Source of the DNA: Corella eumyota
Taxonomy: Eukaryota > Chordata > Ascidiacea > Phlebobranchia > Corellidae
Assembly (NCBI GenBank): GCA_963082875.1
Contig: OY720098.1
Span: forward strand, 992,001 to 1,056,000
DNA: 64,000 bases
Direction of reading: 5' to 3'
Numbering within the stretch: position 1 is the first letter of the stretch; each line of letters opens with the position of its first letter. Of the stretch, positions 36,128-48,564 are shown one piece after another. The position numbers and the translations under genes were made by a program. The notes under the pieces were generated by a model. That model had not been told where the DNA came from. It searched no databases and worked only from the letters and a program-made list of their open reading frames with translations.

Positions 36128-39100
36128 AGGGCAAAGCTAAATTTTTTTCTTTTTTTTTGTATGCAATATCATTGGCCAAAAATATCACGTGACTAAATTA
36201 AACCCAGAATAAAAATTTGCTGTAACTTTTGTTTTACTTAAAATTTTTGCAAAATGTTTTATCTTAAATGTTAGTTAGGCCAATGCGCGTCTAAAAAAAT
36301 ATAATAATTTAAGTTTTGAGATTTCATCAATTTTTAATAAAAGTGTCATAACTTTTATAAATATTAATATTTTGGATAAATATTTCGTAAACACGTTATT
36401 GGACCTGTGCGGTTTTAAGAAAACACTTATTTTTCGATTTAAAATTTTTTATTTTTTTAAAAATTTGTATGCAATAATATCATTGGCCAAAAATATCACG
36501 TGACCTAATTAAACCCAGAATAAAAATTTGCTGTAACTTTTGTTTTACTTAAAATTTTTGCAAAATGTTTTATCTTGAATGTTAGTTAGGCCAATGCGCG
36601 TCTAAAAAAATATAATAATTTAGGTTTTGAGATTTCATCAATTTTTAATAAAAGTGTCATAACTTTTATAAATATTAATATTTTGGATAAATATTTCGTA
36701 AACACGTTAATTGGACCTGTGCGGTTTTAAAAAAACACTTATTTTTGGATTTAAAATTTTTTATTTTTTTAAAAATTTGTATGCAATATCATTGGCCAAA
36801 AATATCACGTGACCTAATTAAACCCAGAATAAAAATTTGCTGTAACTTTTGTTTTACTTAAAATTTTTGCAAAATGTTTTATCTTGAATGTTAATTAGGC
36901 AAATGCGCGTCTAAAAAAATATAATAATTTAAGTTTTGGGATTTCATCAATTTTTAATAAAAGTGTCATAACTTTTATAAATATTAATATTTTAGATAAA
37001 TATTTTGTAAACACGTTAATTGGACCTGTGCGGTTTTTAGAAAACAATTATTTTTCGATTTAAAATTTTTTATTTTTTTCTAAATTTGTATGCAATACCA
37101 TTGGCCAAAAATATCACGTGACCTAATTAAATCCAGAATAAAAATTTGCTGTAACTTTTGTTTTACTTAAAATTTTTGCAAAATGTTTTTTCTTGAATGT
37201 TAGTTAGGCCAATGCGCGTCTAAAAAAATATAATATTTTAAGTTTTAAGATTTCATCAATTTTTAATAAAAGTGTCATAACTTTTATAAATATTAATATT
37301 TTGGATAAATATTTCGTAAACACGTTAATTGGACCTGTGCGGTTTTAAGAAAACACTTATTTTTCGATTTAAAATTTTTTATTTTTTTTTAAATTTGTAT
37401 GCAATATCATTGGCCAAAAATATCACGTGACCTAATTAAACCCAGAATAAAAATTTGCTGTAACTTTTGTTTTACTTAAAATTTTTGCAAAATGTTTTAT
37501 CTTAAATGTTAGTTAGGCCAATGCGCGTCTAAAAAAATATAATAATTTAAGTTTTGAGATTTCATCAATTTTTAATAAAAGTGTCATAACTTTTATAAAT
37601 ATTAATATTTTGGATAAATATTTCGTAAACACGTTATTGGACCTGTGCGGTTTTAAGAAAACACTTATTTTTCGATTTAAAATTTTTTATTTTTTTAAAA
37701 ATTTGTATGCAATAATATCATTGGCCAAAAATATCACGTGACCTAATTAAACCCAGAATAAAAATTTGCTGTAACTTTTGTTTTACTTAAAATTTTTGCA
37801 AAATGTTTTATCTTGAATGTTAGTTAGGCCAATGCGCGTCTAAAAAAATATAATAATTTAGGTTTTGAGATTTCATCAATTTTTAATAAAAGTGTCATAA
37901 CTTTTATAAATATTAATATTTTGGATAAATATTTCGTAAACACGTTAATTGGACCTGTGCGGTTTTAAAAAAACACTTATTTTTGGATTTAAAATTTTTT
38001 ATTTTTTTAAAAATTTGTATGCAATATCATTGGCCAAAAATATCACGTGACCTAATTAAACCCAGAATAAAAATTTGCTGTAACTTTTGTTTTACTTAAA
38101 ATTTTTGCAAAATGTTTTATCTTGAATGTTAATTAGGCAAATGCGCGTCTAAAAAAATATAATAATTTAAGTTTTGGGATTTCATCAATTTTTAATAAAA
38201 GTGTCATAACTTTTATAAATATTAATATTTTAGATAAATATTTTGTAAACACGTTAATTGGACCTGTGCGGTTTTTAGAAAACAATTATTTTTCGATTTA
38301 AAATTTTTTATTTTTTTCTAAATTTGTATGCAATACCATTGGCCAAAAATATCACGTGACCTAATTAAATCCAGAATAAAAATTTGCTGTAACTTTTGTT
38401 TTACTTAAAATTTTTGCAAAATGTTTTTTCTTGAATGTTAGTTAGGCCAATGCGCGTCTAAAAAAATATAATATTTTAAGTTTTAAGATTTCATCAATTT
38501 TTAATAAAAGTGTCATAACTTTTATAAATATTAATATTTTGGATAAATATTTCGTAAACACGTTAATTGGACCTGTGCGGTTTTAAGAAAACACTTATTT
38601 TTCGATTTAAAATTTTTTATTTTTTTTTAAATTTGTATGCAATATCATTGGCCAAAAATATCACGTGACCTAATTAAACCCAGAATAAAAATTTGCTGTA
38701 ACTTTTGTTTTACTTAAAATTTTTGCAAAATGTTTTATCTTGAATGTTAGTTAGGCCAATGCGCGTCTAAAATATATAATAATTTAAGTTTTAAGATTTC
38801 ATCAATTTTTAATAAAAGTGTCATAACTTTTATAAATATTAATATTTTAGATAAATATTTTGTAAACACGTTAATTGGACCTGTGCGGTTTTAAGAAAAC
38901 AATTATTTTTCGATTTAAAATTTTTTATTTTTTTCTAAATTTGTATGCAATATCATTGGCCAAAAATATCACGTGACCTAATTAAACTCAGAATAAAAAT
39001 TTGCTGTAACTTTTGTTTTACTTAAAATTTTTGCAAAATGTTTTATCTTGAATGTTAGTTAGGCCAATGCGCGTCTAAGTGAATATAATATTTTAAGTTT

Positions 39101-42100
39101 TGAGATTTCATCAATTTTTAATAATAGTGTCATAACTTTTATAAATATTATTATTTTAGATAAATATTTTGTAAACACGTTAATTGGACCTGTGCGGTTT
39201 TAAGAAAACAATTATTTTTCGATTTAAATTTTTTTATTTTTTTCTAAATTTGTATGCAATATCATTGGCCAAAAATATCACGTGACCTAATTAAACTCAG
39301 AATAAAAATTTGCTGTAACTTTTGTTTTACTTAAAATTTTTGAAAAATGTTTTATCTTGAATGTTAGTTAGGCCAATGCGCGTCTAAAAAAATATAATAA
39401 TTTAAGTTTTGAGATTTGATCAATTTTTAATAAAAGTGTCATAACTTTTATAAATATTAATATTTTGGATAAATATTTTGTAAACACGTTATTGGACCTG
39501 TGCGGTTTTAAGAAAACACTTATGTTTCGATTTAAAATTTTTTATTTTTTTAAAAATTTGTATGCAATAATATCATTGGCCAAAAATATCACGTGACCTA
39601 ATTAAACCCAGAATAAAAATTTGCTGTAACTTTTGTTTTACTTAAAATTTTTGCAAAATGTTTTATCTTGAATGTTAGTTAGGTCAATGCGCGTCTAAAA
39701 AAATATAATAATTTAAGTTTTGAGATTTCATCAATTTTTAATAAAAGTGTCATAACTTTTATAAATATTAATATTTTAGATAAATATTTTGTAAACACGT
39801 TAATTGGACCTGTGCGGTTTTAAGAAAACAATTATTTTTCGATTTAAAATTTTTTATTTTTTTCTAAATTTGTACGCAATATCATTGGCCAAAAATATCA
39901 CGTGACCTAATTAAACCCAGAATAAAAATTTGCTGTAACTTTTGTTTTACTTAAAATTTTTGCAAAATGTTTTATTTTGAATGTTAGTTAGGCCAATGCG
40001 CGTCTAAGAAAATATAATATTTTAAGTTTTGAGATTTCATCAATTTTTAATAAAAGTGTCATAACTTTTATAAATATTAATATTTTAGATAAATATTTTG
40101 TAAACACGTTAATTGGACCTGTGCGGTTTTAAGAAAACACTTATTTTTCGATTTAAAATTTTTTATTTTTTTTTAAATTTGTATGCAATAATATCATTGG
40201 CCAAAAATATCACGTGACCTAATTAAACCCAGAATAAAAATTTGCTGTAACTTTTGTTTTACTTAAAATTTTTGCAAAATGTTTTATCTTGAATGTTAGT
40301 TAGGCCAATGCACGTCTAAAAAAATATAATAATTTAAGTTTTGAGATTTCATCAATTTTTAATAAAAGTGTCATAACTTTTATAAATATTAATATTTTAG
40401 ATAAATATTTTGTAAACACGTTAATTGGACCTGTGCGGTTTTAAGAAAACAATTATTTTTCGATTTAAAATTGTTTATTTTTTTTAAAAATTTGTATGCA
40501 ATATCATTGGCCAAAAATATCACGTGACCTAATTAAACCCAGAATAAAAATTTGCTGTAACTTTTGTTTTACTTAAAATTTTTGCAAAATGTTTTATCTT
40601 GAATGTTAGTTAGGCCAATGCGCGTCTAAAAAAATATAATAATTTAAGTTTTGAGATTTCATCAATTTTTAATAAAAGTGTCATAACTTTTATAAATATT
40701 AATATTTTAGATAAATATTTTGTAAACACGTTAATTGGACCTGTGCGGTTTTAAGAAAACAATTATTTTTCGATTTAAAATTTTTTATTTTTTTCTAAAT
40801 TTGTACGCAATATCATTGGCCAAAAATATCACGTGACCTAATTAAACCCAGAATAAAAATTTGCTGTAACTTTTGTTTTACTTAAAATTTTTGCAAAATG
40901 TTTTATCTTGAATGTTAGTTAGGCCAATGCGCGTCTGAAAAAATATAATAATTTAAGTTTTGAGATTTCATCAATTTTTAATAAAAGTGTCATAACTTTT
41001 ATAAATATTAATATTTTAGATAAATATTTTGTAAACACGTTAATTGGACCTGTGCGGTTTTAAGAAAACAATTATTTTTTTATTTAAAATTTTTTATTTT
41101 TTTCTAAATTTGTATGCAATATCATTGGCCAAAAATATCACGTGACCTAATTAAACCCAGAATAAAAATTTGCTGTAACTTTTGTTTTACTTAAAATTTT
41201 TGCAAAATGTTTTATTTTGAATGTTAGTTAGGCCAATGCGCGTCTAAGAAAATATAATATTTTAAGTTTTGAGATTTCATCAATTTTTAATAAAAGTGTC
41301 ATAACTTTTATAAATATTAATATTTTAGATAAATATTTTGTAAACACGTTAATTGGACCTGTGCGGTTTTAAGAAAACACTTATTTTTCGATTTAAAATT
41401 TTTTATTTTTTTTTAAATTTGTATGCAATAATATCATTGGCCAAAAATATCACGTGACCTAATTAAACCCAGAATAAAAATTTGCTGTAACTTTTGTTTT
41501 ACTTAAAATTTTTGCAAAATGTTTTATCTTGAATGTTAGTTAGGCCAATGCACGTCTAAAAAAATATAATAATTTAAATTTTGAGATTTCATCAATTTTT
41601 AATAAAAGTGTCATAACTTTTATAAATATTAATATTTTAGATAAATATTTTGTAAACACGTTAATTGGACCTGTGCGGTTTTAAGAAAACAATTATTTTT
41701 CGATTTAAAATTGTTTATTTTTTTAAAAATTTGTATGCAATAATATCATTGGCCAAAAATATCACGTGACCTAATTAAACCCAGAATAAAAATTTGCTGT
41801 AACTTTTGTTTTACTTAAAATTTTTGCAAAATGTTTTATCTTGAATGTTAGTTAGGTCAATGCGCGTCTAAAAAAATATAATAATTTAAGTTTTGAGATT
41901 TCATCAATTTTTAATAAAAGTGTCATAACTTTTATAAATATTAATATTTTAGATAAATATTTTGTAAACACGTTAATTGGACCTGTGCGGTTTTAAGAAA
42001 ACAATTATTTTTCGATTTAAAATTTTTTATTTTTTTCTAAATTTGTACGCAATATCATTGGCCAAAAATATCACGTGACCTAATTAAACCCAGAATAAAA

Positions 42101-44290
42101 ATTTGCTGTAACTTTTGTTTTACTTAAAATTTTTGCAAAATGTTTTATTTTGAATGTTAGTTAGGCCAATGCGCGTCTAAGAAAATATAATATTTTAAGT
42201 TTTGAGATTTCATCAATTTTTAATAAAAGTGTCATAACTTTTATAAATATTAATATTTTAGATAAATATTTTGTAAACACGTTAATTGGACCTGTGCGGT
42301 TTTAAGAAAACAATTATTTTTTTATTTAAAATTTTTTATTTTTTTCTAAATTTGTATGCAATATCATTGGCCAAAAATATCACGTGACCTAATTAAACCC
42401 AGAATAAAAATTTGCTGTAACTTTTGTTTTACTTAAAATTTTTGCAAAATGTTTTATTTTGAATGTTAGTTAGGCCAATGCGCGTCTAAGAAAATATAAT
42501 ATTTTAAGTTTTGAGATTTCATCAATTTTTAATAAAAGTGTCATAACTTTTATAAATATTAATATTTTAGATAAATATTTTGTAAACACGTTAATTGGAC
42601 CTGTGCGGTTTTAAGAAAACACTTATTTTTCGATTTAAAATTTTTTATTTTTTTTTAAATTTGTATGCAATAATATCATTGGCCAAAAATATCACGTGAC
42701 CTAATTAAACCCAGAATAAAAATTTGCTGTAACTTTTGTTTTACTTAAAATTTTTGCAAAATGTTTTATCTTGAATGTTAGTTAGGCCAATGCACGTCTA
42801 AAAAAATATAATAATTTAAATTTTGAGATTTCATCAATTTTTAATAAAAGTGTCATAACTTTTATAAATATTAATATTTTAGATAAATATTTTGTAAACA
42901 CGTTAATTGGACCTGTGCGGTTTTAAGAAAACAATTATTTTTCGATTTAAAATTGTTTATTTTTTTTTTAAATTTGTATGCAATATCATTGGCCAAAAAT
43001 ATCACGTGACCTAATTAAACCCAGAATAAAAATTTGCTGTAACTTTTGTTTTACTTAAAATTTTTGCAAAATGTTTTATCTTGAATGTTAGTTAGGCCAA
43101 TGCGCGTCTAAAAAAATATAATAATTTAAGTTTTGAGATTTCATCAATTTTTAATAAAAGTGTCATAACTTTTATAAATATTAATATTTTTGATAAATAT
43201 TTCGTAAACACGTTAATTGGACCTGTGCGGTTTCAAGAAAACAATTATTTTTTGATTTAAAATTTTTTATTTTTTTCTAAATTTGTATGCAATATCATTG
43301 GCCAAAAATATCACGTGACCTAATTAAACCCAGAATAAAAATTTGCTGTAACTTTTGTTTTACTTAAAATTTTTGCAAAATGTTTTATCTTGAATGTTAG
43401 TTAGGCCAATGCGCGTCTAAGGAAATATAATATTTTAAGTTTTGAGATTTCATCAATTTTTAATAAAAGTGTCATAACTTTTATAAATATTAATATTTTA
43501 GATAAATATTTTGTAAACACGTTAATTGGACCTGTGCGGTTTTAAGAAAACAATTATTTTTCGATTTAAAATTTTTTATTTTTTTCTAAATTTGTATGCA
43601 ATATCATTGGCCAAAAATATCACGTGACCTAATTAAACCCAGAATAAAAATTTGCTGTAACTTTTGTTTTACTTAAAATTTTTGCAAAATGTTTTATCTT
43701 GAATGTTAGTTAGGCCAATGCGCGTCTAAAAAAATATAATAATTTAAGTTTTGAGATTTCATCAATTTTTAATAAAAGTGTCATAACTTTTATAAATATT
43801 AATATTTTAGATAAATATTTCGTAAACACGTTAATTGGACCTGTGCGGTTTTAAGAAAACAATTATTTTTTGATTTAAAATTTTTTATTTTTTTCTAAAT
43901 TTGTATGCAATATCATTGGCCAAATATATCACGTGACCTAATTAAACCCAAAATAAAAATTGGCTTAAACTTTTTTTCTACTGAAAATTTTTGCAAAATG
44001 TTTTATCTTGAATGTTAGTTAGGCCAATGCGCGTCTAAAAAAATATAATATTTTAAGATTTCATCAATTTTTAATAAAAGTGTCATAACTTTTATGAATA
44101 TTAAAACTTCTTAAAATTATTTTAAAAACATGTTAATTAGACCTGTGCGGTTCTAACAGAACAAATATTTTTCGATTTAAAAAAATATTTTTTCAAGAAA
44201 TTTGTATGCTATATTATTGCCCAAAAATATCACGTGACCTGATTAACCCAAAATAAACATTAGCTTAAAACTGTGTTCTACTTAATAAAA
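36128..44290 (+). repeat. Satellite array, 309-bp monomer, 27 copies
   Basis: The anchor TTGGCCAAAAATATCACGTGA recurs, with small changes, at about 36171, 36482, 36791, 37100, 37409, 37720, 38029, 38338, 38647, 38955 and on to 44216: 27 occurrences spaced 308-311. All but the last two monomers are very similar. Diagnostic variants recur every fourth monomer: the first four (36171-37409) are repeated almost exactly by 37409-38647, and GCACGTC marks monomers at 40.3, 41.55 and 42.79 kb. This gives a higher-order unit of about 1.24 kb. Each monomer holds the palindrome TCACGTGA (an E-box core) and a long AT-rich part. The last two, at the right edge, are strongly diverged. There is no coding potential. 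Confidence 0.97.
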
Positions 44291-44714
44291 AAACAGCTAT
44301 TGATTATTAATTAGTAATATTTAAATTATCAAAATAGGAGGCTTGAAATATTATCCTATAGTAAACAACGTGAAAAAGTTTCAAAACTTTTAATTTATTA
44401 AAACAAAAGTTATTTTAACTCAGAATTCGGTTAAATAAGACTAATAATAATAAACACTAACAATTACAATATGTTTCTAAATCTAAGATTTTAAACCATA
44501 AAGATAAATAAAATAACAATATGTTTCGAAATCTAGGTTTTCGAACCCTTATAAATAAATGTACAACAGCTAATATGTTCGTGAAAATGTAAAAGGAATA
44601 AAAAAAATCACATGTTATTTACAATAAAAAGTTTTAAATTTAATTAATTAATAAACGTTAATTGGTAACGTGGCCAATTAGTTACGCTTAGGTGAGCATA
44701 TGTAATTAAAAAAA
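44291..44714. other. AT-rich transition between satellite and right arm
   Basis: Unique-looking AT-rich sequence with ACAATATGTTTC-AAATCTA repeated at about 44467 and 44518. It has no equivalent on the left side, where array and arm are nearly adjacent. No gene is seen. Confidence 0.4.
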
Positions 44715-45195
44715 ATATTTATTCTTTTTATCGAAGCTTCGTCGGGGTTCGAACCTTATGTATCTCGTTTACAAGACAGAAGCCTTGACGAGGAGCTATC
44801 GCAGTTGATGTTGTAGGGACGTAATGATATAATGTAACGATCACACTAATTGCTAAAAAAAATAATTTTTTATCTTTGATATTGTAGAAAACGATAAATT
44901 ACAAGTGCATTGTGTATTTATAACGTGTTAGATGACATTTTTTTAGATTTAAGTTAAAATCAATAAAAACGACTTTAGTGTACAACCGCTTATCACCAAT
45001 GACGTCACATAGTTTGAGCTAATAAAGCTTCAAATAACTTTTGTTTTAATAAAGATATTTGCCAAAATGTTTTTTCTTGAATGTATACTGGACCAATGCA
45101 GTTCTATTAAAATATTTAGTTTAAGGTTTTGAAATTTCGCACATTTTTAATAAAAATGTATTAACTTTTCTATATATTAATATTTTGATGGTAGG
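44715..45195. repeat. Right inverted arm of satellite block
   Basis: Inverse counterpart of 35540-36090. Its outer part (45015-45190) reads in + direction like a diverged satellite monomer: AACTTTTGTTTTA, GCCAAAATGTTTTTTCTTGAA, GACCAATGC, TTTTTAATAAAAATGT. The core array therefore appears to have grown from sequence already present in the arms. Confidence 0.8.
44737..44810 (-). repeat. tRNA-Thr-like sequence in the right arm (not functional)
   Basis: On the minus strand, ATAGCTCCTCGTCAAGGC resembles a D arm, GTCTTGTAAACGAGA an anticodon arm of the Thr(TGT) type, and GGTTCGAACCCC a B box. The acceptor ends do not pair, so I do not call a working tRNA gene. Confidence 0.55.
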
Positions 45196-46354
45196 TTTAC
45201 TAGGTTTGAAAGCGTCAATGGAAATACAAGTTTTTGAATAAGCCTGGTATCGTTGTATTTTTGTTTCTACAGGAGATAAAAATTGCAAATATACCCTTGC
45301 CCTTAGGTTAAATAATAATTAATCCGATGGTGCGAGTTGCAAAAGTTTTTTAGATTAAATTACTATTTTATGATTAATTTACCTTTTATGATTTTTTTGA
45401 GTTTAAAAATGTATCCTTTTAATATGAGCTAGTATTTGGTAAAATCGACTTTTTTGCTATTTCCAATAATTGTTTTCATTTTTTTTTTAATCTTAAACAA
45501 TTTTAAACAAACGCGTACTTTTAAAATACTATAAAAAATCAAATGTTACTTATAGATTAGATTAATAAATTGTATAAATTATCTATTTGCATGAAACATT
45601 TACGCATTATTATTTTGTCGAACGTTTACCCATTGAACACTTTTTCTGAACGAACTTCGATATTTCATTAATTTACAGTTTGGTTTGAGGTTTAAGCCTA
45701 AATCCCTGTACCTCGTAAACTACTTACTTCTATAAAAAAAAATTAATTTTCTACATACATTAGCAAAAAAAACTTATTTATATTTAAATTTATGCTTAGA
45801 ATTGTTTATGTACATCTCATTGATTTATCTCCTCAGCCACGCAATATTTGTTGCCATATCTATATTGTTTTTATTAAATTTTAGCACTCCAATCAACCTA
45901 GTACCAAAACAAAACATCAGCTGATAAGAACCTAAACCAGTCGAGCAGAACTACTTTGTTTACGTTTTTAATATTACACAAGTTGCCTGGATCTGTAGGC
46001 CTATATATAGATAGTCGTGGGTTTAAATCCAATAAAAGGCATTTTTAAATAAAATTTTATTTTTATTGTAAGTTTCAACATATTTTATTTATTAATTTTA
46101 CTGCATATTGTTTGCAAGACTTTTGTTGGATATAACCCAATAAATGCAACACCATAACTTTTGCATAACTTTTAAATGTTTTGGTATGAAATGACCAAAT
46201 TTATAAAATATTATTTTCTCAAAATTTTAGTGGTATATAAAATCTCTTTAAGACATTTTCATTAAATAAAACAATCAAAGATAAATGCAACGATAAATGC
46301 AACAGTATTAAAAAAATACAAATAAATAAAATAAACGAAATCAGTGTATATTTG
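45196..46354. other. Gene-free AT-rich sequence
   Basis: No exon chain, RNA gene or clear repeat is seen. A weak tRNA-like or SINE-like trace may exist near 46000-46035 (GGATCTGTAGGCC to GTGGGTTTAAATCC). Confidence 0.4.
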
Positions 46355-46750
46355 TTCGATGACGTCACTATTGACATAGTTCGATGACGTTACTATTAAC
46401 ACAGTTTGATGACGTCACCATTAACACAGTTCGATGACGTCACTATTAACACAGTTCGATGACGTTAACATTAACACAGTTTGATGACATCACTATTGAC
46501 ACAGTTCGATGACGTCACCATTAACACTGTTCGATGACGTAACTATTAACACAGTTCGATGACGTTAACATTAACACAGTTCGATGACGTTAACATTAAC
46601 ACAGTTCGATGACGTCACTATTAACACAGTTTGATGACGTCACCATTAACACAGTTCGATGACGTTAACATTAACACAGTTCGATGACGTTAACATTAAC
46701 ACAGTTCGATGATGTCACTATTAACACAGTTCGATGACGTCACTTTTATG
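46355..46750. repeat. 25-bp minisatellite built on TGACGTCA, 16 units
   Basis: The unit TTCGATGACGTCACTATTAA plus CACAG is repeated 15 times and ends in a partial sixteenth. Several units have TGACGTTA or TGACGTAA instead of the CRE palindrome. The period is exactly 25 bases throughout. Confidence 0.95.
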
Positions 46751-47324
46751 TATATGACGTCAAAGATGAAAATGGCTACTAGGAGATTTTTGATGAGGTT
46801 ATAATGATAGCAATGTTTAATCATCGTTAGTGACAGTCGATGCAATGCACACGTAAGGTTACTAAACGATCTTCTACAATTATGTTACGACCTCAAATGG
46901 TTCTTGACGTCATAGACAATGATGTCACAAAGAAAGGTCAAAGGTAAACCAATAACAACATCTATAAAAAAAAATATTTTGAAATCTTTTTAAACACAAC
47001 TTGTTCGATTTTCAGACTTTTTAGGGTTCAAAATGTGAATATAAAATAAATTTTTTTTAATGGATTATTGGTAAATTAGATGTAATTATCTTTAAAATAT
47101 TGAAAACTTTTAGAAAACATTTTATATTACAATTTGTTTTATTTTAAAAGTTAATGATATGCAGTTATTTTCAAGGAATATAAATTAATATTAAACTGTA
47201 TATTAACAGATATATTTACCTTTAAAATATTTAAAAACTTAAAGTTAAAATTGCTCCACTTCTTATTTAAATTTTGTCTGAAAATTAGATTTTAAATTAT
47301 TAGGTATTTGGTTGGTTGTTTGTG
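46751..47324. other. Gene-free spacer
   Basis: Scattered TGACGTCA words at 46755, 46911 and 46921, otherwise AT-rich with no recognised feature. Confidence 0.4.
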
Positions 47325-47457
47325 AAAAGGAGCATACACAAAAAATACTTCCAATTTAATTTGGTTCCTAACAGTCAAAATAATATTAAAATTTTGTAAA
47401 ACCTAAAATTTTTTATCTTAAAATTTAGAATTTTTTTAGTGTATGCTCCTTTTTTTA
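47325..47457. mobile_element. Short inverted-repeat element (MITE-like)
   Basis: AAAAGGAGCATACAC at the left and GTGTATGCTCCTTTT at the right are perfect inverse copies of 15 bases around an AT-rich centre of about 100 bases. The target duplication is unclear. Confidence 0.65.
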
Positions 47458-47977
47458 AGCCATCGAACCACGTCAAGGTCACCAACATCTCGATAGTCCT
47501 AACCTAAGTGAGTGTGCGAGTTGTGTACCTAAGTGTTGTGAAATAGAAAAAAAATTGTTTTTTAATTTTAACTTTGATTCGAATTTTTCGTCGGAACGCC
47601 TACCCCTATTTTAAACCAGTCGATAGTTGGTTTATGCGTTCCGTTCCCTAAGTAGCGGTAAAGAGATACCACAAATAAAAATGTGGCCCAATCCACGAAA
47701 TTTTGTGACACAAATAGCCACGAAAAACACGATATGGTAAAGATAATGAGAAAAGGATTTGCACAGATAACTACAAATCAAGAAGAAACTGACATTTTTG
47801 CCAGTTCTTATACCTTAGTTGTGATCTCAAATCTCCAAATGAGTTCGATTTCAAAATGTAATAATGATCTTCATCTCCAACAATTAATTAAGTGAAAACA
47901 ATTAATTAGAAGAGTTTTAAACGCGTTAAAATCTCGCACACTCTTAATTAATGATTGTGTGTAAATTAACGGGCAAA
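47458..47977. other. Spacer with an unsupported short frame
   Basis: A 70-codon frame at 47683-47895 begins with GTG, shows no family resemblance and has no flanking exon signals. I do not call it a gene. The composition is less AT-rich than the neighbourhood. Confidence 0.35.
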
Positions 47978-48253
47978 AGGCTGCAACACCTTACCATACA
48001 TTGAGGTAAAAATTTAAATCAAAGTGTATCTAAAGTTTATGGTGCTGTGGCACTACGAGGGTCTTACCCACACCTCAACACAGCACCGGGCCTAGTTTGT
48101 TTTTTAATCATTTTTACGACATGTGTGAAACCAGGGACCTGCGGGGATAATTAAAGGACCGAGAAGCGACCTAATTTTTGTAACCCCATCATTGCAAAAT
48201 CACGTAGTGTTGAATTTGCTTAAGGATGTATGGTAAGTTAAGTGTTGCAGCCC
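47978..48253. mobile_element. MITE with GGCTGCAACAC ends and internal hairpin
   Basis: GGCTGCAACACCTTACCATA at the left matches the inverse of TATGGTAAGTTAAGTGTTGC at the right, allowing a 3-4 base insertion. In the centre, GGTGCTGTG and CACAGCACC form a perfect stem around 48040-48085. TTAA occurs close outside both ends but not at equal distances, so the target site is unsettled. No coding frame. Confidence 0.7.
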
Positions 48254-48550
48254 TATTTAGTTAAGATAGAAAGATGTGATTGTTATTAAATACACTGGAA
48301 GCAAGTAAAACTAGGGTTTAGACTCACCACTGTCAGCAACACAAAGTTGTTGACAGCGAGTTCATGCTCCTTCTACAAATCCATTCCTCCACTGCACTGC
48401 CAATCCACTTCCATCCCAATCTTCGTTTCTTGCCCGATACTGGACGTCGGTTCCGACCCTAGCCGTCGGTTTGCATTTTTATAATTGGAATTCATCGAGC
48501 CAACCTCTCCACGACAATAACCACTTTGACTATTTTAGCGATAAGTCATT
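48254..48550. other. GC-richer spacer before CRE minisatellite
   Basis: A hairpin (CTGTCAGCAACA and TTGTTGACAG) lies at 48331-48357. The rest, to 48550, is less AT-rich but shows no exon, RNA gene or clear transposon remnant. Confidence 0.4.
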
Positions 48551-48564
48551 GACGACGTGGTTAT

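Noticed and set aside
36128-44290. CRISPR-like or rDNA-like regular array
   Set aside because: The units are contiguous 309-bp repeats without unique spacers, in a eukaryotic setting, with no rRNA resemblance. It is a satellite.
47683-47895. 70-codon frame as a gene
   Set aside because: GTG start, no recognisable domain, no matching exons and ordinary composition.
48300-48480. LINE or other retroelement remnant
   Set aside because: The GC-richer stretch suggested one, but no frame gave a recognisable reverse transcriptase or endonuclease motif.
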